The notes under the pieces were generated by a model. The model was not told the origin of the DNA. It was given only the letters and a program-made list of their open reading frames with translations, and searched no databases. The translations under genes were made by a program, and so were the position numbers. From contig NZ_VMNH01000022.1 in the NCBI RefSeq assembly GCF_007625115.1, positions 54,494 to 118,493 on the forward strand: 64,000 nucleotides of DNA. The letters run 5' to 3'. Position 1 is the stretch's first letter, and every line of letters begins with the position of its first letter. This document shows positions 1 to 9,900 of this stretch, piece after piece. The DNA comes from Sedimenticola selenatireducens. GTDB lineage: Bacteria > Pseudomonadota > Gammaproteobacteria > Chromatiales > Chromatiaceae.

Positions 1-359
1 TCCGTTTTGCCGAAGGAAATACCCATCTTCGGATGGTGCTGGTGGATGAGGCATTCTCCAAGATGGATGAGACCCGTTCACGCGAGGTGATCAGCTATCT
101 GACGGAGCGGCTGGGGTTGCAGTTATTGTTTATCATGCCAACCAGTAAATGCGGACCCTTTATGGATCTGATCAGTCACGAGTTCGTATTTGCCAAGGTA
201 CCGAGCGCGCAACTGCGTGGACAACTCCATACCCGGGTGTTGGTGGATCGTAAACAGTGCAATCAGGAACGGATCAAGACACTCTGGGCCAATCATCGTC
301 GCAATGTTTATCACCAGGCGGAATTGGATTTTATGGAAGAGTTTGCGGTGGCCGAATAA
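1..359 (+). CDS. jetC: C-terminal end of a Wadjet JetC-like SMC/MukB-type ATPase (partial)
   Basis: The 5' end lies outside the window and the frame is open from base 3. The visible ~118 residues contain a Walker B strand with catalytic Asp-Glu (MVLVDEAFSKMDE), followed by a segment (LQLLFIMPTSKCGPF) typical of the nucleotide-binding head of SbcC/MukB-like proteins. The stop at 357-359 lies 17 bp before a jetD gene, and the order JetC then JetD is that of Wadjet plasmid-defence operons, in which JetABC form an SMC-like DNA loop extruder and JetD cleaves the DNA. The Walker B motif is seen. The JetC identity rests mainly on the neighbour, because the Walker A half and the coiled coils are not in the window. 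A chromosomal MukB/SbcC-like protein is the alternative. Confidence 0.72.
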   Translation, partial: RFAEGNTHLRMVLVDEAFSKMDETRSREVISYLTERLGLQLLFIMPTSKCGPFMDLISHEFVFAKVPSAQLRGQLHTRVLVDRKQCNQERIKTLWANHRRNVYHQAELDFMEEFAVAE

Positions 360-376
360 TCAAAGAAAGCATATAA

Positions 377-1564
377 ATGGAGTTTTTGTTGACTATGGAG
401 AGTAACCATCTTGTTGAGCGACCACCTTGGTTGGAGGATGAACCGGAAATAGTGGGCTTGTTGAACCTATTCATAACAAGGCTCGATGATAAATCCCAAG
501 AGGTGCGGCGGAGGTCTTTGAGTATAAAGCTATCTCCCGTTAAGATGAAAAAGCTCTTTAAGAATAATGACGATTCAGATCGAACATGGTTGTTGTTAAA
601 GTCATTAGAGAGGGTCGTACTTACTATTACCGAGAATGGCAGAAGAGGCTTATATGAGCCCGTTTATCATGGAGCGATGATCCGGTTACTTTCTGGGAAA
701 GAGGATAAGGCGGAGAAGATACTCAGAAACTGGCTTAATCGTCCGGTTAATGTGCCCTATCCTGAGCAATGGAAAACGGCTGTTTTAAATGCTGTCGAGA
801 GGGGTCACGATATTTTCAACTCATGGGATCTGCTTGCTCAGCGTCCTCAGAGAGTTTCTGGGAAAAGTGCGGTGGAAGTGGTCAGGGCATTTTTATCCAT
901 CGCAGATCATCTTAAAGAAGGATTGACGCTAAGGCAGTTGAGTTCAAGGTGTTTTTGGGGGCAGTCTAAATATTTGGACTCTAAAGAGGAGTTTGTTCAA
1001 CAACTTTATCCTGATCTACTTATTCAACCACGACCTGTAGTGGTTAATGTTTATCTCCCACAGGCTATTTCAGATGTGCTTTTTATCGAAAATCAGGATA
1101 CTTATATACATGTACTAGCGGGCGGGTTAGCTACTAGTGAAACGACGGCTATTGTGTACATGGCTGGATTTAAGGGGGCGGCCGGTCGAATTAGAAATGC
1201 CGAGGGTGTATCTATTCATCTACATGGACAAAGCCATGTGGCCTCAAGAGATCTGTTTTTAAAATGGTGGATCAAAGCGTGTCAGTGTAATTGGGCGTTG
1301 TGGTTTTGGGGGGACTTGGATTTTTCTGGGTTTATGATTCTTAAATCACTTCGCGGGGTATTTGGTGATGTGCAGGCGTGGCCGGATGGTTACACTCGTA
1401 TGTTGGATTTACTGAACAAAGCTGAGGGCCATTCCGCAAAATTTGGCAACAAGGAAGCTCAGATGGATCCGGGAACTACGGGTTGCACGTTTTCCGATCA
1501 GGTTCTTCTCCCTGCTTTACGTTCGATGGGTATCTTTATTGATCAAGAGGCGATTGCTGGATGA
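377..1564 (+). CDS. jetD: Wadjet nuclease subunit JetD (DUF3322/DUF2220, Toprim-like)
   Basis: This 395-residue protein has the expected JetD length. JetD is the topoisomerase VI-A/Spo11-like subunit that nicks or cuts DNA captured by the JetABC motor. The C-terminal Toprim-like part shows an acidic residue in FIENQDTY (E238) and the metal-binding pair GDLD (D313, D315). The N-terminal half is predominantly helical, as in DUF3322. The ATG at 377 is preceded by a weak aaagaaag box; an in-frame ATG at 395 is an alternative start. It directly follows the JetC-like gene, so the two are probably cotranscribed. A degraded second copy lies at 2837-3422. Family assignment is from motif recognition; the Wadjet subtype cannot be told from this fragment. 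Confidence 0.8.
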   Translation: MEFLLTMESNHLVERPPWLEDEPEIVGLLNLFITRLDDKSQEVRRRSLSIKLSPVKMKKLFKNNDDSDRTWLLLKSLERVVLTITENGRRGLYEPVYHGAMIRLLSGKEDKAEKILRNWLNRPVNVPYPEQWKTAVLNAVERGHDIFNSWDLLAQRPQRVSGKSAVEVVRAFLSIADHLKEGLTLRQLSSRCFWGQSKYLDSKEEFVQQLYPDLLIQPRPVVVNVYLPQAISDVLFIENQDTYIHVLAGGLATSETTAIVYMAGFKGAAGRIRNAEGVSIHLHGQSHVASRDLFLKWWIKACQCNWALWFWGDLDFSGFMILKSLRGVFGDVQAWPDGYTRMLDLLNKAEGHSAKFGNKEAQMDPGTTGCTFSDQVLLPALRSMGIFIDQEAIAG

Positions 1565-1702
1565 TCAAATTGTCTATTTGGGTAATTAACACCTGAAGCG
1601 TAATTTTAAATCCTACTGCTACGGTATTTGTAACGTACCTTACAGTGTAGATTTGGATGTCACACTGATTTCAGATGTCCGTACTGGCCTTGCCGGGCAA
1701 AG

Positions 1703-1729
1703 AAAAAACGGCAGCCTGTGGGCTGCCGT
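1703..1729 (-). terminator. Rho-independent terminator of the PEP-CTERM gene
   Basis: A perfect 9-bp stem (acggcagcc/ggctgccgt, 1708-1716 with 1721-1729) has a 4-base loop. On the minus strand it is followed by a run of six T (complement of 1703-1708). It lies about 30 bp past the stop codon of the minus-strand gene. Confidence 0.85.
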
Positions 1730-1758
1730 CTTGCCTATGGTGTTCGGTCTATCAGTGA

Positions 1759-2595
1759 TTAGGCCGATTTGCGACGACGTACGGCAGTCAATCCCATGAG
1801 GCCGATGCCAAGCAGTGCCAACGACACGGGTTCTGGCACGGGGTTAGGATTCACGACCTGGCCGTTGCGCACCTGGAAATTGTACTGGCCAAGCGTGTTG
1901 GAGTTCAACGAGTTGCTGATCAGCGCGTTCACGCCGCCATCAACCAGTGCACCGTGCACCAGCGAGCCGTTCAGCGTGGAATTCGATGTGGGGCTGGTCC
2001 AGTAACCAGCCAGCGCCGATACGCAGCTCGGGAAATTCACTGGGTCATTGCACAGGCCACCCGAAGGCGCGCTACTTGCAGTGCCTGCCTCCCAGACAAT
2101 CGTGTCATAATTGAACTGGATGTCGAAATCGCCTGCCGCGATATCGGATCGATCCGTCAGGATCATTTGGAAGTCGTTGAAGATGCTCTGTTGGCCATAT
2201 ACGCCAACATGGATATAGTTGACACCGAAGACGTTGAATCCACCCAGCGACGCGCTGCCGTAGGTTACAGTATTAGATCCCGATGCCCGGGTGTCTACGT
2301 CTGCGAAAAACGGGGCGATGATGGGGCCGAATGAGCCGTTGCTGATAGCGGATGGTGTGTAGGTTCCCATGGCACTGTTAAAAGTGATATTGCCGTTGTT
2401 GTTAACGTAGGTCTGGGTGTAATTTGTACTGTTGATGTTGGCTGTGAAGCCCAGATTAACCAAGCCCGTCGAGCCGTCGTCGTTGGCTCCCAAGACGTTG
2501 GTGAACAGCGCCGCATCGTGGATTGCGCCTGCATTCGCACCACCCGAAATGGCGGCCAGACCTGCAAAGGCGAGTGCTGCGTAAAGATTTTTCAT
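1759..2595 (-). CDS. PEP-CTERM sorted exoprotein with nidogen-like (NIDO) domain
   Basis: A 278-residue secreted protein. The N-terminus is a signal peptide (MKNLYAALAFAGLAAISGGANA, cleavage after about residue 22). Residues ~45-180 resemble a NIDO domain, with VNNNGNITF, IIAPFFADVDTR and the later FDIQFNYDTIVWE strand. The C-terminus is a textbook PEP-CTERM tag: PVPEP, a ~15-residue hydrophobic stretch, then RRRKSA. Such tags are recognised by exosortase (EpsH/XrtA), which must be encoded elsewhere. A ggag box about 10 bp upstream supports the start. The gene is transcribed against jetD and sits between the two jetD copies. It has its own terminator and is probably monocistronic. Likely role is surface or biofilm matrix; no specific ligand can be named. 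Confidence 0.85.
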   Translation of the reverse strand: MKNLYAALAFAGLAAISGGANAGAIHDAALFTNVLGANDDGSTGLVNLGFTANINSTNYTQTYVNNNGNITFNSAMGTYTPSAISNGSFGPIIAPFFADVDTRASGSNTVTYGSASLGGFNVFGVNYIHVGVYGQQSIFNDFQMILTDRSDIAAGDFDIQFNYDTIVWEAGTASSAPSGGLCNDPVNFPSCVSALAGYWTSPTSNSTLNGSLVHGALVDGGVNALISNSLNSNTLGQYNFQVRNGQVVNPNPVPEPVSLALLGIGLMGLTAVRRRKSA

Positions 2596-2836
2596 AACAG
2601 AAATACTCCAGTGAGTTTATTATGCGTGGAAAATACCCTAATTATCATTTTCCGTACATTTTTTGTGCCATATTTGTTTTTATTATGAAAATCAAATGAA
2701 TAAGGAATGTGTTATTTCGATTACGTATTCAAGTTTCTGCTGTATGTAAAAAAAACCGACACAGGGTGCAGCCGTATTTGTAAAAAAATCGGCGCAAATC
2801 CATCAGTATTTAAGGGTGTCAGTCTTCGCTATGTAT

Positions 2837-3422
2837 AAAATAATGATGATTCAGATCGAACATGGTTGTTATTAAAGTCATTGGTTAGCAGGTGTCGTAC
2901 TGACCATTATCGCGAATGCCAGGAGGCATCAATATGAGCCTGCCTTACTCGTCCGGTCAACGTCTCCTATAGTGAACAATGGAAAACCACGTTTTAGATG
3001 CGTTAGATAAGGATCATGATATTTTCAACGCATGGGATTTGCTTGCTCAGCGTCCTCAGCGAGTTTCTGGGAAAAGTGCGGTGGAAGTGGTCAGGGCATT
3101 TTTATCCATCGCAGATCATCTTAAAGAAGGATTGACGCTAAGGCAGTTGAGTTCAAGGTGTTTCTGGCGGGATCTGGATTTCTCTGGATTCATGATTCTT
3201 AAATCACTTTGTCGGGTGTTTGGGGGTGTGCAGGCGTGGTCGGAGGGTTACATTTGTATGTTGGATTTACTGAACAAAGCTGAGGGCCATTTCGCAAAAT
3301 TTGGCAACAAGAAAGCGCAGATGAATTCGGGAACTACGGGTTGCCCGTTTTCTGATCAGATTCTCCTCCCTGCTTTACGCTCGAAGGGTATCTTTATTGA
3401 TCAAGAAGCGATCGTGGAATAA
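2837..3422 (+). pseudogene. Degraded second copy of jetD with internal deletions
   Basis: Bases from about 2837 match jetD from about 562 (aataatga-gattcagatcg...), with several indels up to 2979. From 2979 the match is colinear and open for 147 codons. Relative to jetD, a 351-bp in-frame segment (117 codons, about jetD residues 195-311) is missing. The junction lies at a repeated G-rich motif (gtttttggggg at 951 and gttttgggggg at 1303 in jetD). The lost part includes E238 of the Toprim-like site, while the DLD pair is retained (RDLDFSGF), so catalysis is not expected. Similarity continues past the stop to a shared taattaaca, so the duplication covered the 3' flank too. A short protein from an ATG at 2979 could still be made, but no upstream signal supports it. 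Confidence 0.85.
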
Positions 3423-3469
3423 TGCAATTACCTGTTTGAGTAATTAACATTTTGGTGAATGGGTAAAAA

Positions 3470-4180
3470 ATGAACTTTGAATTTGAACCTATCGGCATCA
3501 TCCACTCTCCCTACAAGGAGAAGTTCGGTATACCGCGTCAGCCAGGTTTGATAAAGGAGGCGCGGGCTGAGCTGGTGTTGTCTGCGCCTTATAATCGGTC
3601 AGAGGCGGTGGTGGGTCTGGAGGGTTACTCCCATGTTTGGATTCAATTTGTCTTTCATCAGGCGATACGCAGCGAATGGCAGCCCATGGTGCGTCCACCC
3701 CGGTTGGGCGGTAACAAGCGGGTCGGTGTGTTTGCCAGCCGCTCTCCCTTTCGGCCCAATCCGATTGGTCTGTCGGTTGTGAAGCTGGAAGGGGTACGGT
3801 GTGAGAATGGCGAGGTGATTCTTGATCTCTCAGGCGTTGATCTACTGGATGGCACGCCAGTAATCGACATTAAACCCTATGTCGTCTATGTCGATAGCAT
3901 CCCGGATGCCTGTTCCGGTTTTGCGCCGGTCGCACCAGAGGTTCGGTTTAAAGTCCTGTTTTCTGAATTGGCTCAGCAGCAAATCAATTCAAGAGAGAGG
4001 CCGATGGAGCTTGTCGCCTTTATCACGCGCTTACTGGAAACCGACCCACGACCGGCCTATTCGGGAGAGTCGTTGCCCGGACGTGTTTATGGTATCCGCC
4101 TGTATGATTTTGATTTGCGCTGGGAGGTCACTGGGGATGCGATTAATGTGATCGAACTAACCACTGTAGAAGCCAACTAG
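3470..4180 (+). CDS. trmO: tRNA (N6-threonylcarbamoyladenosine(37)-N6)-methyltransferase TrmO
   Basis: A 236-residue member of the UPF0066/TsaA family (E. coli YaeB/TrmO), which uses SAM to methylate t6A37 in ANN-decoding tRNAs such as tRNA-Thr. Diagnostic sequence is the N-terminal FEPIGIIHSPY and the SAM-binding loop RSPFRPNPIGLS at residues 91-102, followed by DIKPYVVYVDS. Length is full. The gene is not in an obvious operon. Its TAG stop overlaps the stop of the convergent DUF692 gene within a shared ctag. No strong Shine-Dalgarno box precedes the ATG. Confidence 0.93.
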   Translation: MNFEFEPIGIIHSPYKEKFGIPRQPGLIKEARAELVLSAPYNRSEAVVGLEGYSHVWIQFVFHQAIRSEWQPMVRPPRLGGNKRVGVFASRSPFRPNPIGLSVVKLEGVRCENGEVILDLSGVDLLDGTPVIDIKPYVVYVDSIPDACSGFAPVAPEVRFKVLFSELAQQQINSRERPMELVAFITRLLETDPRPAYSGESLPGRVYGIRLYDFDLRWEVTGDAINVIELTTVEAN

Positions 4181-5013
4181 TTTTTATTCAGGTGATGCTC
4201 CGTGGCTTTGCGTATCTTTTTGATATCGCAGAGTATCCCTTCCAGGGTAGGTATTGTGTCTTCACGTTCAATCATGGTGGTGACGAGGCCGAATCTATCC
4301 AGGACTTCCGTATAGAGTTGCCAGATTGGGCCAGTAATGTTGGGGATGTTGTCGCCCCCATTCTCTGCGTTTGCCTCAAAGGTGATGTCGGGGAGATGAA
4401 CTTGTTGTACCCGACCTGCAGGTATCTGGTTGATATAATCGATGGCACTGAATCCCTGATTTATGCTGCTGGCAAGTAAGTTTCCGATATCAATCAGTAT
4501 CAGGGAGTCAGAGCGATCAGCCACCTCGCGGATAAATTCAACTTCCGGCATTTCTTGGGTACTCTTCTGCTCAATAGGGACATTTTCTAGCAATATCTGT
4601 CTGCCAAGAAAATCCTGAACTTGGTGGATTCTAGAGACCACATGTTCCAGGGTATCCTCTGAATAGGGCAGTGGGAGTAGTTGTCCCTGAACATCATCGG
4701 CGCCTTTCCAGCAAAGATGGTCCGAGATCCAGGCGGGGTTAATTCTATCGACTAGCTTTTTCACTTGATCAAGATACGACTGATCAAGTGGCCAAGGGCT
4801 TCCTATCGCCAGTGAGATGCCATGCATCACAATAGGATAGCTTGATCTGATCTGCTCAAGCTGATTCAGTGCTTCTTCGCTGGCGCCCAGAAAGTTCTCG
4901 GTGATAATTTCAATCCAGTCCAGTTCGGGCTTGTCATTGAGAATACTGTGGAGATAATCGGCGCGAAGGCGTAGTCCAAATCCGAGAGTAGGGAGGGCGA
5001 TGTTCTGATTCAT
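4177..5013 (-). CDS. DUF692 (MbnB/BufB-like) TIM-barrel protein, divergent metal site
   Basis: A 278-residue protein matching DUF692 throughout: LPTLGFGLR near the N-terminus, HGISLAIGS (H64), ISDHLCW (H99), LLENV (E143), LIDIGN (D175), QVHL (H206) and MIERED (E249). DUF692 proteins such as MbnB are multinuclear iron enzymes that modify cysteines of small peptide substrates with a partner protein (MbnC, BufC). Here the usual HLAGH is HLPDI, the usual DTHD region has become GDNIPNITG, and the NHG that follows DxNN reads NQG, so several metal ligands appear lost. No precursor-peptide or partner gene is adjacent, unlike bufABC loci. It is convergent with trmO and divergent from trxC. Function is unknown; a repurposed barrel or a weak metal site is plausible. 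Confidence 0.8.
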   Translation of the reverse strand: MNQNIALPTLGFGLRLRADYLHSILNDKPELDWIEIITENFLGASEEALNQLEQIRSSYPIVMHGISLAIGSPWPLDQSYLDQVKKLVDRINPAWISDHLCWKGADDVQGQLLPLPYSEDTLEHVVSRIHQVQDFLGRQILLENVPIEQKSTQEMPEVEFIREVADRSDSLILIDIGNLLASSINQGFSAIDYINQIPAGRVQQVHLPDITFEANAENGGDNIPNITGPIWQLYTEVLDRFGLVTTMIEREDTIPTLEGILCDIKKIRKATEHHLNKN

Positions 5014-5207
5014 TGGATTCCTGCATCTTATGCCGAGGTAATACCAATCAGACCATACCCTGCTTATCCTTTATTCAGCAAGGGTTGATTGATCCATGGT
5101 TTCATTTCAAATCCATTAGCGTATTCTTGAAAACTTATGAGCTGAACCCATCTTTTATCAGTAATAGCCTTATTTAGGTTTATCTATCGCATTTTATGGA
5201 GGAAGAG

Positions 5208-5633
5208 ATGGTGCATGTTGTATGTTCCCATTGCAAAGTGGTGAATCGTGTTCCTGATGCCAAGCTGGGGGATCAGCCCCGTTGTGGTCGCTGTCAGCGC
5301 GCCCTGTTTACTGCAGTGCCCTTATCACTTGATCAAGATGATTTTGATCGGTTTGTGAATAAAAGTGAAATCCCCCTGCTGGTTGATTTCTGGGCGCCCT
5401 GGTGTGGACCCTGTAGGATGATGGCGCCCGCTTTTGAGCAGGCCTCCAGCCTGCTTGAGCCCAGAGTGCAGCTGATCAAGATAAATACCGAAGAGCAGCA
5501 GTCGGTTGCTGCAAAATATGGGATAAGAAGCATTCCAACGCTGATCCTGTTCAAGGCGGGAGCAGAGGTTGCCAGGGTTTCGGGGGCGATGGATTCAAAG
5601 GGTCTTGTGGCATGGACCGAACAAAACCTGTGA
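5208..5633 (+). CDS. trxC: Thioredoxin 2 (zinc-binding thioredoxin TrxC)
   Basis: A cytoplasmic protein disulfide reductase of about 141 residues. The first ~30 residues form the zinc finger typical of TrxC, with two CxxC pairs (CSHC, CGRC). The thioredoxin fold follows, with the active site WCGPC and the cis-Pro region SIPTL. An in-frame ATG at 5196 exists, but the Shine-Dalgarno sequence ggagga (5198-5203) sits just upstream of the ATG at 5208, so the latter is preferred. It is monocistronic and divergent from the DUF692 gene. In relatives dapB/dnaJ often precede carA; here trxC does. Confidence 0.93.
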   Translation: MVHVVCSHCKVVNRVPDAKLGDQPRCGRCQRALFTAVPLSLDQDDFDRFVNKSEIPLLVDFWAPWCGPCRMMAPAFEQASSLLEPRVQLIKINTEEQQSVAAKYGIRSIPTLILFKAGAEVARVSGAMDSKGLVAWTEQNL

Positions 5634-5743
5634 TTTTTGCCCGGAGTTGCATGGACATACCTACTCCGATTCAAGTAGAATCCCCCCGGTTAGCGGTTAT
5701 GCTGTTCTGTGTGGTCGCTCCCGGAAAATACATTGATTCTTAG

Positions 5744-5770
5744 CGGGATGGCTCCCTAGAGACTGTCCCG
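5744..5770 (+). other. Small hairpin in the carA leader
   Basis: A cggga (5744-5748) can pair with tcccg (5766-5770), about 28 bp before the carA start. There is no T-run, so it is not a terminator. It could be a structured leader segment; no known riboswitch was recognised. Confidence 0.25.
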
Positions 5771-5798
5771 TTTGGCATGCCTGAAGGGGACTGGTTTC

Positions 5799-6941
5799 TT
5801 GAGTAAGCCCGCACTATTGGTCTTGGAGGATGGTACCGTCTTCCGTGGTGATTCCATCGGCGCTGATGGACAAACCATCGGCGAGGTGGTTTTCAATACC
5901 GCTATCACTGGATATCAGGAGATTCTGACAGATCCATCTTATTGTCAGCAGATCGTTACCCTGACTTACCCACACATCGGCAATACAGGCACCAATGATG
6001 AGGATGAGGAGTCCGACTCGATTTATGCAGCGGGCCTGATCATTCGTGATTTACCTTTGTTATCCAGCAGTTGGCGCAGCCAGCGACCCCTTGACCAATA
6101 TCTGCGTGACAACAATGTGGTAGCCATCGCTGGTATTGATACCCGCAAGCTGACGCGGATATTGCGCGAAAAGGGCGCGCAGTCTGGGTGCATTATTGCT
6201 GGGGACCATATGGACGAGGCCACTGCACTTACGGCTGCCAAGTCTTTCCCGGGTCTTAAAGGGATGGATCTGGCCAAAGTAGTGACCACGGAAAACAGCT
6301 ACTCCTGGACAAAGGGCACTTGGACGCTGGAAGGTGGCCTGCCCGAATCTCCTCAGGATATCGAAGAGAGTCTGCCGACCCATGTGGTGGCCTACGATTT
6401 TGGCATCAAGCGCAATATACTGCGTATGCTGGTGGATCGTGGCTGTCGTGTCACTGTTGTACCCGCGCAGACGCCCGCCAGCACCGTGCTGGAGATGAAG
6501 CCCGATGGCGTTTTTCTCTCTAATGGACCTGGAGATCCAGAGCCTTGTGATTATGCCATTGACGCCATCAAGTCCATTGTAGAGGCCGATGTGCCGGTAT
6601 TTGGTATCTGTCTCGGGCATCAGTTACTGGCACTGGCGAGCGGCGCCAAGACGGTCAAGATGAAATTCGGTCACCATGGGGCCAACCATCCAGTGCAAAG
6701 CCTGGAAGACAAGCTGGTGATGATATCGAGCCAGAATCATGGCTTTGCCGTGGATGAGCAGAGTTTGCCGGAAAACCTGGCGCCCACCTATCGCTCGCTA
6801 TTCGATGATTCCCTGCAGGGGATCCATCGAACGGATAAACCGGCCTTTGGATTTCAGGGACATCCGGAAGCGAGTCCTGGCCCACATGATGTGGCCCCGG
6901 TTTTTGATCATTTTATCGAGTTAATGCAAGCCGCGGGATGA
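5799..6941 (+). CDS. carA: Carbamoyl-phosphate synthase small (glutaminase) subunit
   Basis: Hydrolyses glutamine and passes ammonia to CarB for carbamoyl phosphate, the precursor of arginine and pyrimidines. The class I amidotransferase triad is visible: Cys271 in GICLGHQ, and His355 and Glu357 in GHPEA. The N-terminal CPSase_sm domain shows [18 protein letters not shown]. The start is taken as TTG at 5799, because aagggga lies 7-8 bp before it and the protein then begins [12 protein letters not shown], like E. coli CarA. A TTG at 5772 would add nine unconserved residues. carB follows 56 bp downstream in the same operon. Confidence 0.95.
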   Translation: MSKPALLVLEDGTVFRGDSIGADGQTIGEVVFNTAITGYQEILTDPSYCQQIVTLTYPHIGNTGTNDEDEESDSIYAAGLIIRDLPLLSSSWRSQRPLDQYLRDNNVVAIAGIDTRKLTRILREKGAQSGCIIAGDHMDEATALTAAKSFPGLKGMDLAKVVTTENSYSWTKGTWTLEGGLPESPQDIEESLPTHVVAYDFGIKRNILRMLVDRGCRVTVVPAQTPASTVLEMKPDGVFLSNGPGDPEPCDYAIDAIKSIVEADVPVFGICLGHQLLALASGAKTVKMKFGHHGANHPVQSLEDKLVMISSQNHGFAVDEQSLPENLAPTYRSLFDDSLQGIHRTDKPAFGFQGHPEASPGPHDVAPVFDHFIELMQAAG

Positions 6942-6997
6942 TGCGGGTTCAACGACAATTGAAGACAAGCCATTTACTGCGGATTTAGAAGCAACCC

Positions 6998-9900
6998 ATG
7001 CCAAAAAGAACAGACATTGAAAGTGTACTGATAATCGGTGCTGGACCCATTGTGATCGGTCAGGCCTGCGAGTTCGATTACTCCGGAGCCCAGGCCTGTA
7101 AGGCGCTACGAGAAGAGGGATACCGCGTTATCCTGGTCAACTCGAATCCGGCGACTATCATGACCGACCCGGACAGTGCAGACGCTGTCTATATCGAGCC
7201 TATCACCTGGCGTACTGTGGCGCGGATTATCGAAAAAGAGCGCCCCGATGTGTTGCTGCCTACCATGGGCGGACAGACGGCACTTAACTGTGCCCTGGAT
7301 CTGGTGCGCGAAGGTGTACTGGAAAAATACGGTGTTGAGATGGTCGGCGCTTCACGTGAAGCGATCGATAAGGCAGAAGACCGGGATCTGTTCCGTCAGG
7401 CGATGCTGAAGATTGGTCTGGATATGCCCAAGGCGGCCGTCGCACACAGTATGGAAGAGGCGTTGCAGGTGCAGGCCCAGATCGGATTCCCCACCATCAT
7501 TCGACCTTCATTCACAATGGGTGGCTCAGGTGGCGGTATCGCCTACAACCGGGAAGAGTTCGTTGAGATCTGTGAGCGTGGGCTTGATCTTTCACCAACC
7601 CGTGAACTACTCATTGAGGAGTCAGCGCTAGGCTGGAAAGAGTATGAGATGGAGGTGGTACGCGACCACAAGGACAACTGCATCATTATCTGCTCCATTG
7701 AGAATCTGGATCCGATGGGCGTGCACACCGGTGATTCAATCACCGTGGCCCCGGCCCAGACCCTGACTGACAAAGAGTATCAGATCATGCGTAACGCCTC
7801 ATTGGCGGTGTTGCGTGAGATTGGTGTGGATACTGGCGGCTCCAACGTGCAGTTTGCCATCAACCCGGATGATGGCCGCATGATTATCATCGAGATGAAT
7901 CCACGGGTCTCTCGTTCATCGGCCCTGGCATCCAAGGCGACCGGTTTTCCAATTGCCAAGATCGCTGCCAAGCTGGCCGTGGGCTTTACGCTGGATGAGT
8001 TGCGCAATGAGATCACAGGGGGTGCCACACCGGCGTCTTTTGAACCGACGATCGATTATGTGGTCACCAAGATTCCCCGGTTTGCATTCGAAAAGTTCCC
8101 TACGGCGCCTGACCGCCTGACTACCCAGATGAAATCGGTGGGTGAGGTGATGGCGATAGGGCGCACCTTCCAGGAGTCTTTGCAGAAGGCGTTGCGCGGC
8201 TTGGAAACGGGCAAGAGTGGTCTGGATGAGATCGTTGATCTCGAGTCCGAAGATCTCAAGACCATTATGCGTCATGAATTGCGTGAGCCGGGGGCTGAGC
8301 GGATCTGGTATGTGGCAGATGCATTCCGGTCGGGCATGTCTCTGGACGAGGTGTTTGAATTAACCAAGATTGATCGCTGGTTCCTGGTACAGATTGAGGA
8401 GTTGGTAACAATTGAAGGCGATATTCGGCAGGGAGGTCTAGCGGCGCTGAGTGCTGACCGCATGCGTTATCTGAAACGTAAAGGGTTCTCTGATGAGCGG
8501 TTGGCCGATTTGGTCAGTGTCAAGCAGGATGTGATCCGTGAAACTCGCTGGAAAGCCGGTGTAAGACCGGTGTTTAAACGTGTTGATACCTGCGCGGCTG
8601 AGTTTTCCACCAGTACGGCCTATATGTACTCCACCTACGAGGAGGAGTGTGAGGCAGCCCCGACGGATAACAAGAAGATTATGGTGTTAGGCGGTGGTCC
8701 AAACCGCATTGGCCAGGGTATCGAGTTCGATTACTGCTGTGTCCATGCCGCCTTTGCTATGCGTGAAGATGGCTATGAGACCATTATGGTCAATTGTAAT
8801 CCAGAAACGGTATCCACAGATTATGACACCTCTGACCGCCTCTACTTTGAACCTTTGACCTTGGAAGATGTGCTCGAGGTGATCGAGGTTGAAAAACCAA
8901 TGGGCGTGATTGTTCAGTACGGTGGTCAGACCCCACTGAAGCTGGCACGTGCCCTTGAAGCTGCAGGTGCGCCTATTATTGGCACCTCTCCGGATTCCAT
9001 TGACCTGGCTGAGGATCGCGAACGCTTCCAGAAGCTGGTTGAAAAACTGGGTCTGAAGCAGCCACCAAACCGAACGGCTACAGAAGCTGAGCAAGCGGTT
9101 TTGCTGGCGGAAGAGGTGGGGTATCCGTTGGTTGTTCGCCCGTCCTATGTATTAGGTGGTCGTGCGATGGAGATTGTGCATGATGAGGACGACCTGCGTC
9201 GCTATATGCGTGAGGCGGTAAGTGTTTCAAATGATTCGCCGGTGTTGCTGGATCGTTTCCTCAATGATGCGATTGAGGTGGATATCGACGCCATCTGTGA
9301 CGGTACTGACGTGGTCATTGGCGGCATCATGGAGCATATCGAGGAGGCTGGCGTCCATTCCGGTGACTCGGCCTGTTCACTCCCGCCCTATACCTTGTCG
9401 GCCGCCATTCAGGATCGTATGCGTGAGCAGATTCGCAGTCTGGCGTTGGAACTGAAAGTGGTGGGGTTGATGAATACCCAGTTTGCCATCAAAGATAACG
9501 AGATCTATCTGCTCGAGGTCAATCCCCGTGCTTCCCGAACAGTGCCGTTCGTCTCAAAGGCGACCGGTGTACAGTTAGCCAAGGTTGCTGCTCGCTGCAT
9601 GGCTGGCGTGACGCTGAAACAGCAGGAGTTCACCGAAGAGGTGATCCCTAAGACCTATTTTGTTAAAGAGGCGATTTTCCCGTTCGTGAAATTTCCCGGT
9701 GTTGATACCCTGCTTGGTCCAGAGATGAAATCAACGGGCGAGGTAATGGGTGTGGGTGCCACCTTTGGTGAGGCGTTTGCCAAGGCAATGGAGGGCGGTG
9801 GTGATCTGTTACCACGCTCCGGTCGTGCACTGCTCTCTGTGAGGGAGCAAGATAAAAAGCGTGTTGTTTCTGTGGCCAGAGACCTTAGCGAAATAGGCTT

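Noticed and set aside
1..3422. Reading the left edge as a prophage or integrated island.
   Set aside because: No integrase, phage structural gene or tRNA attachment site is visible; only the Wadjet remnant and a PEP-CTERM gene.
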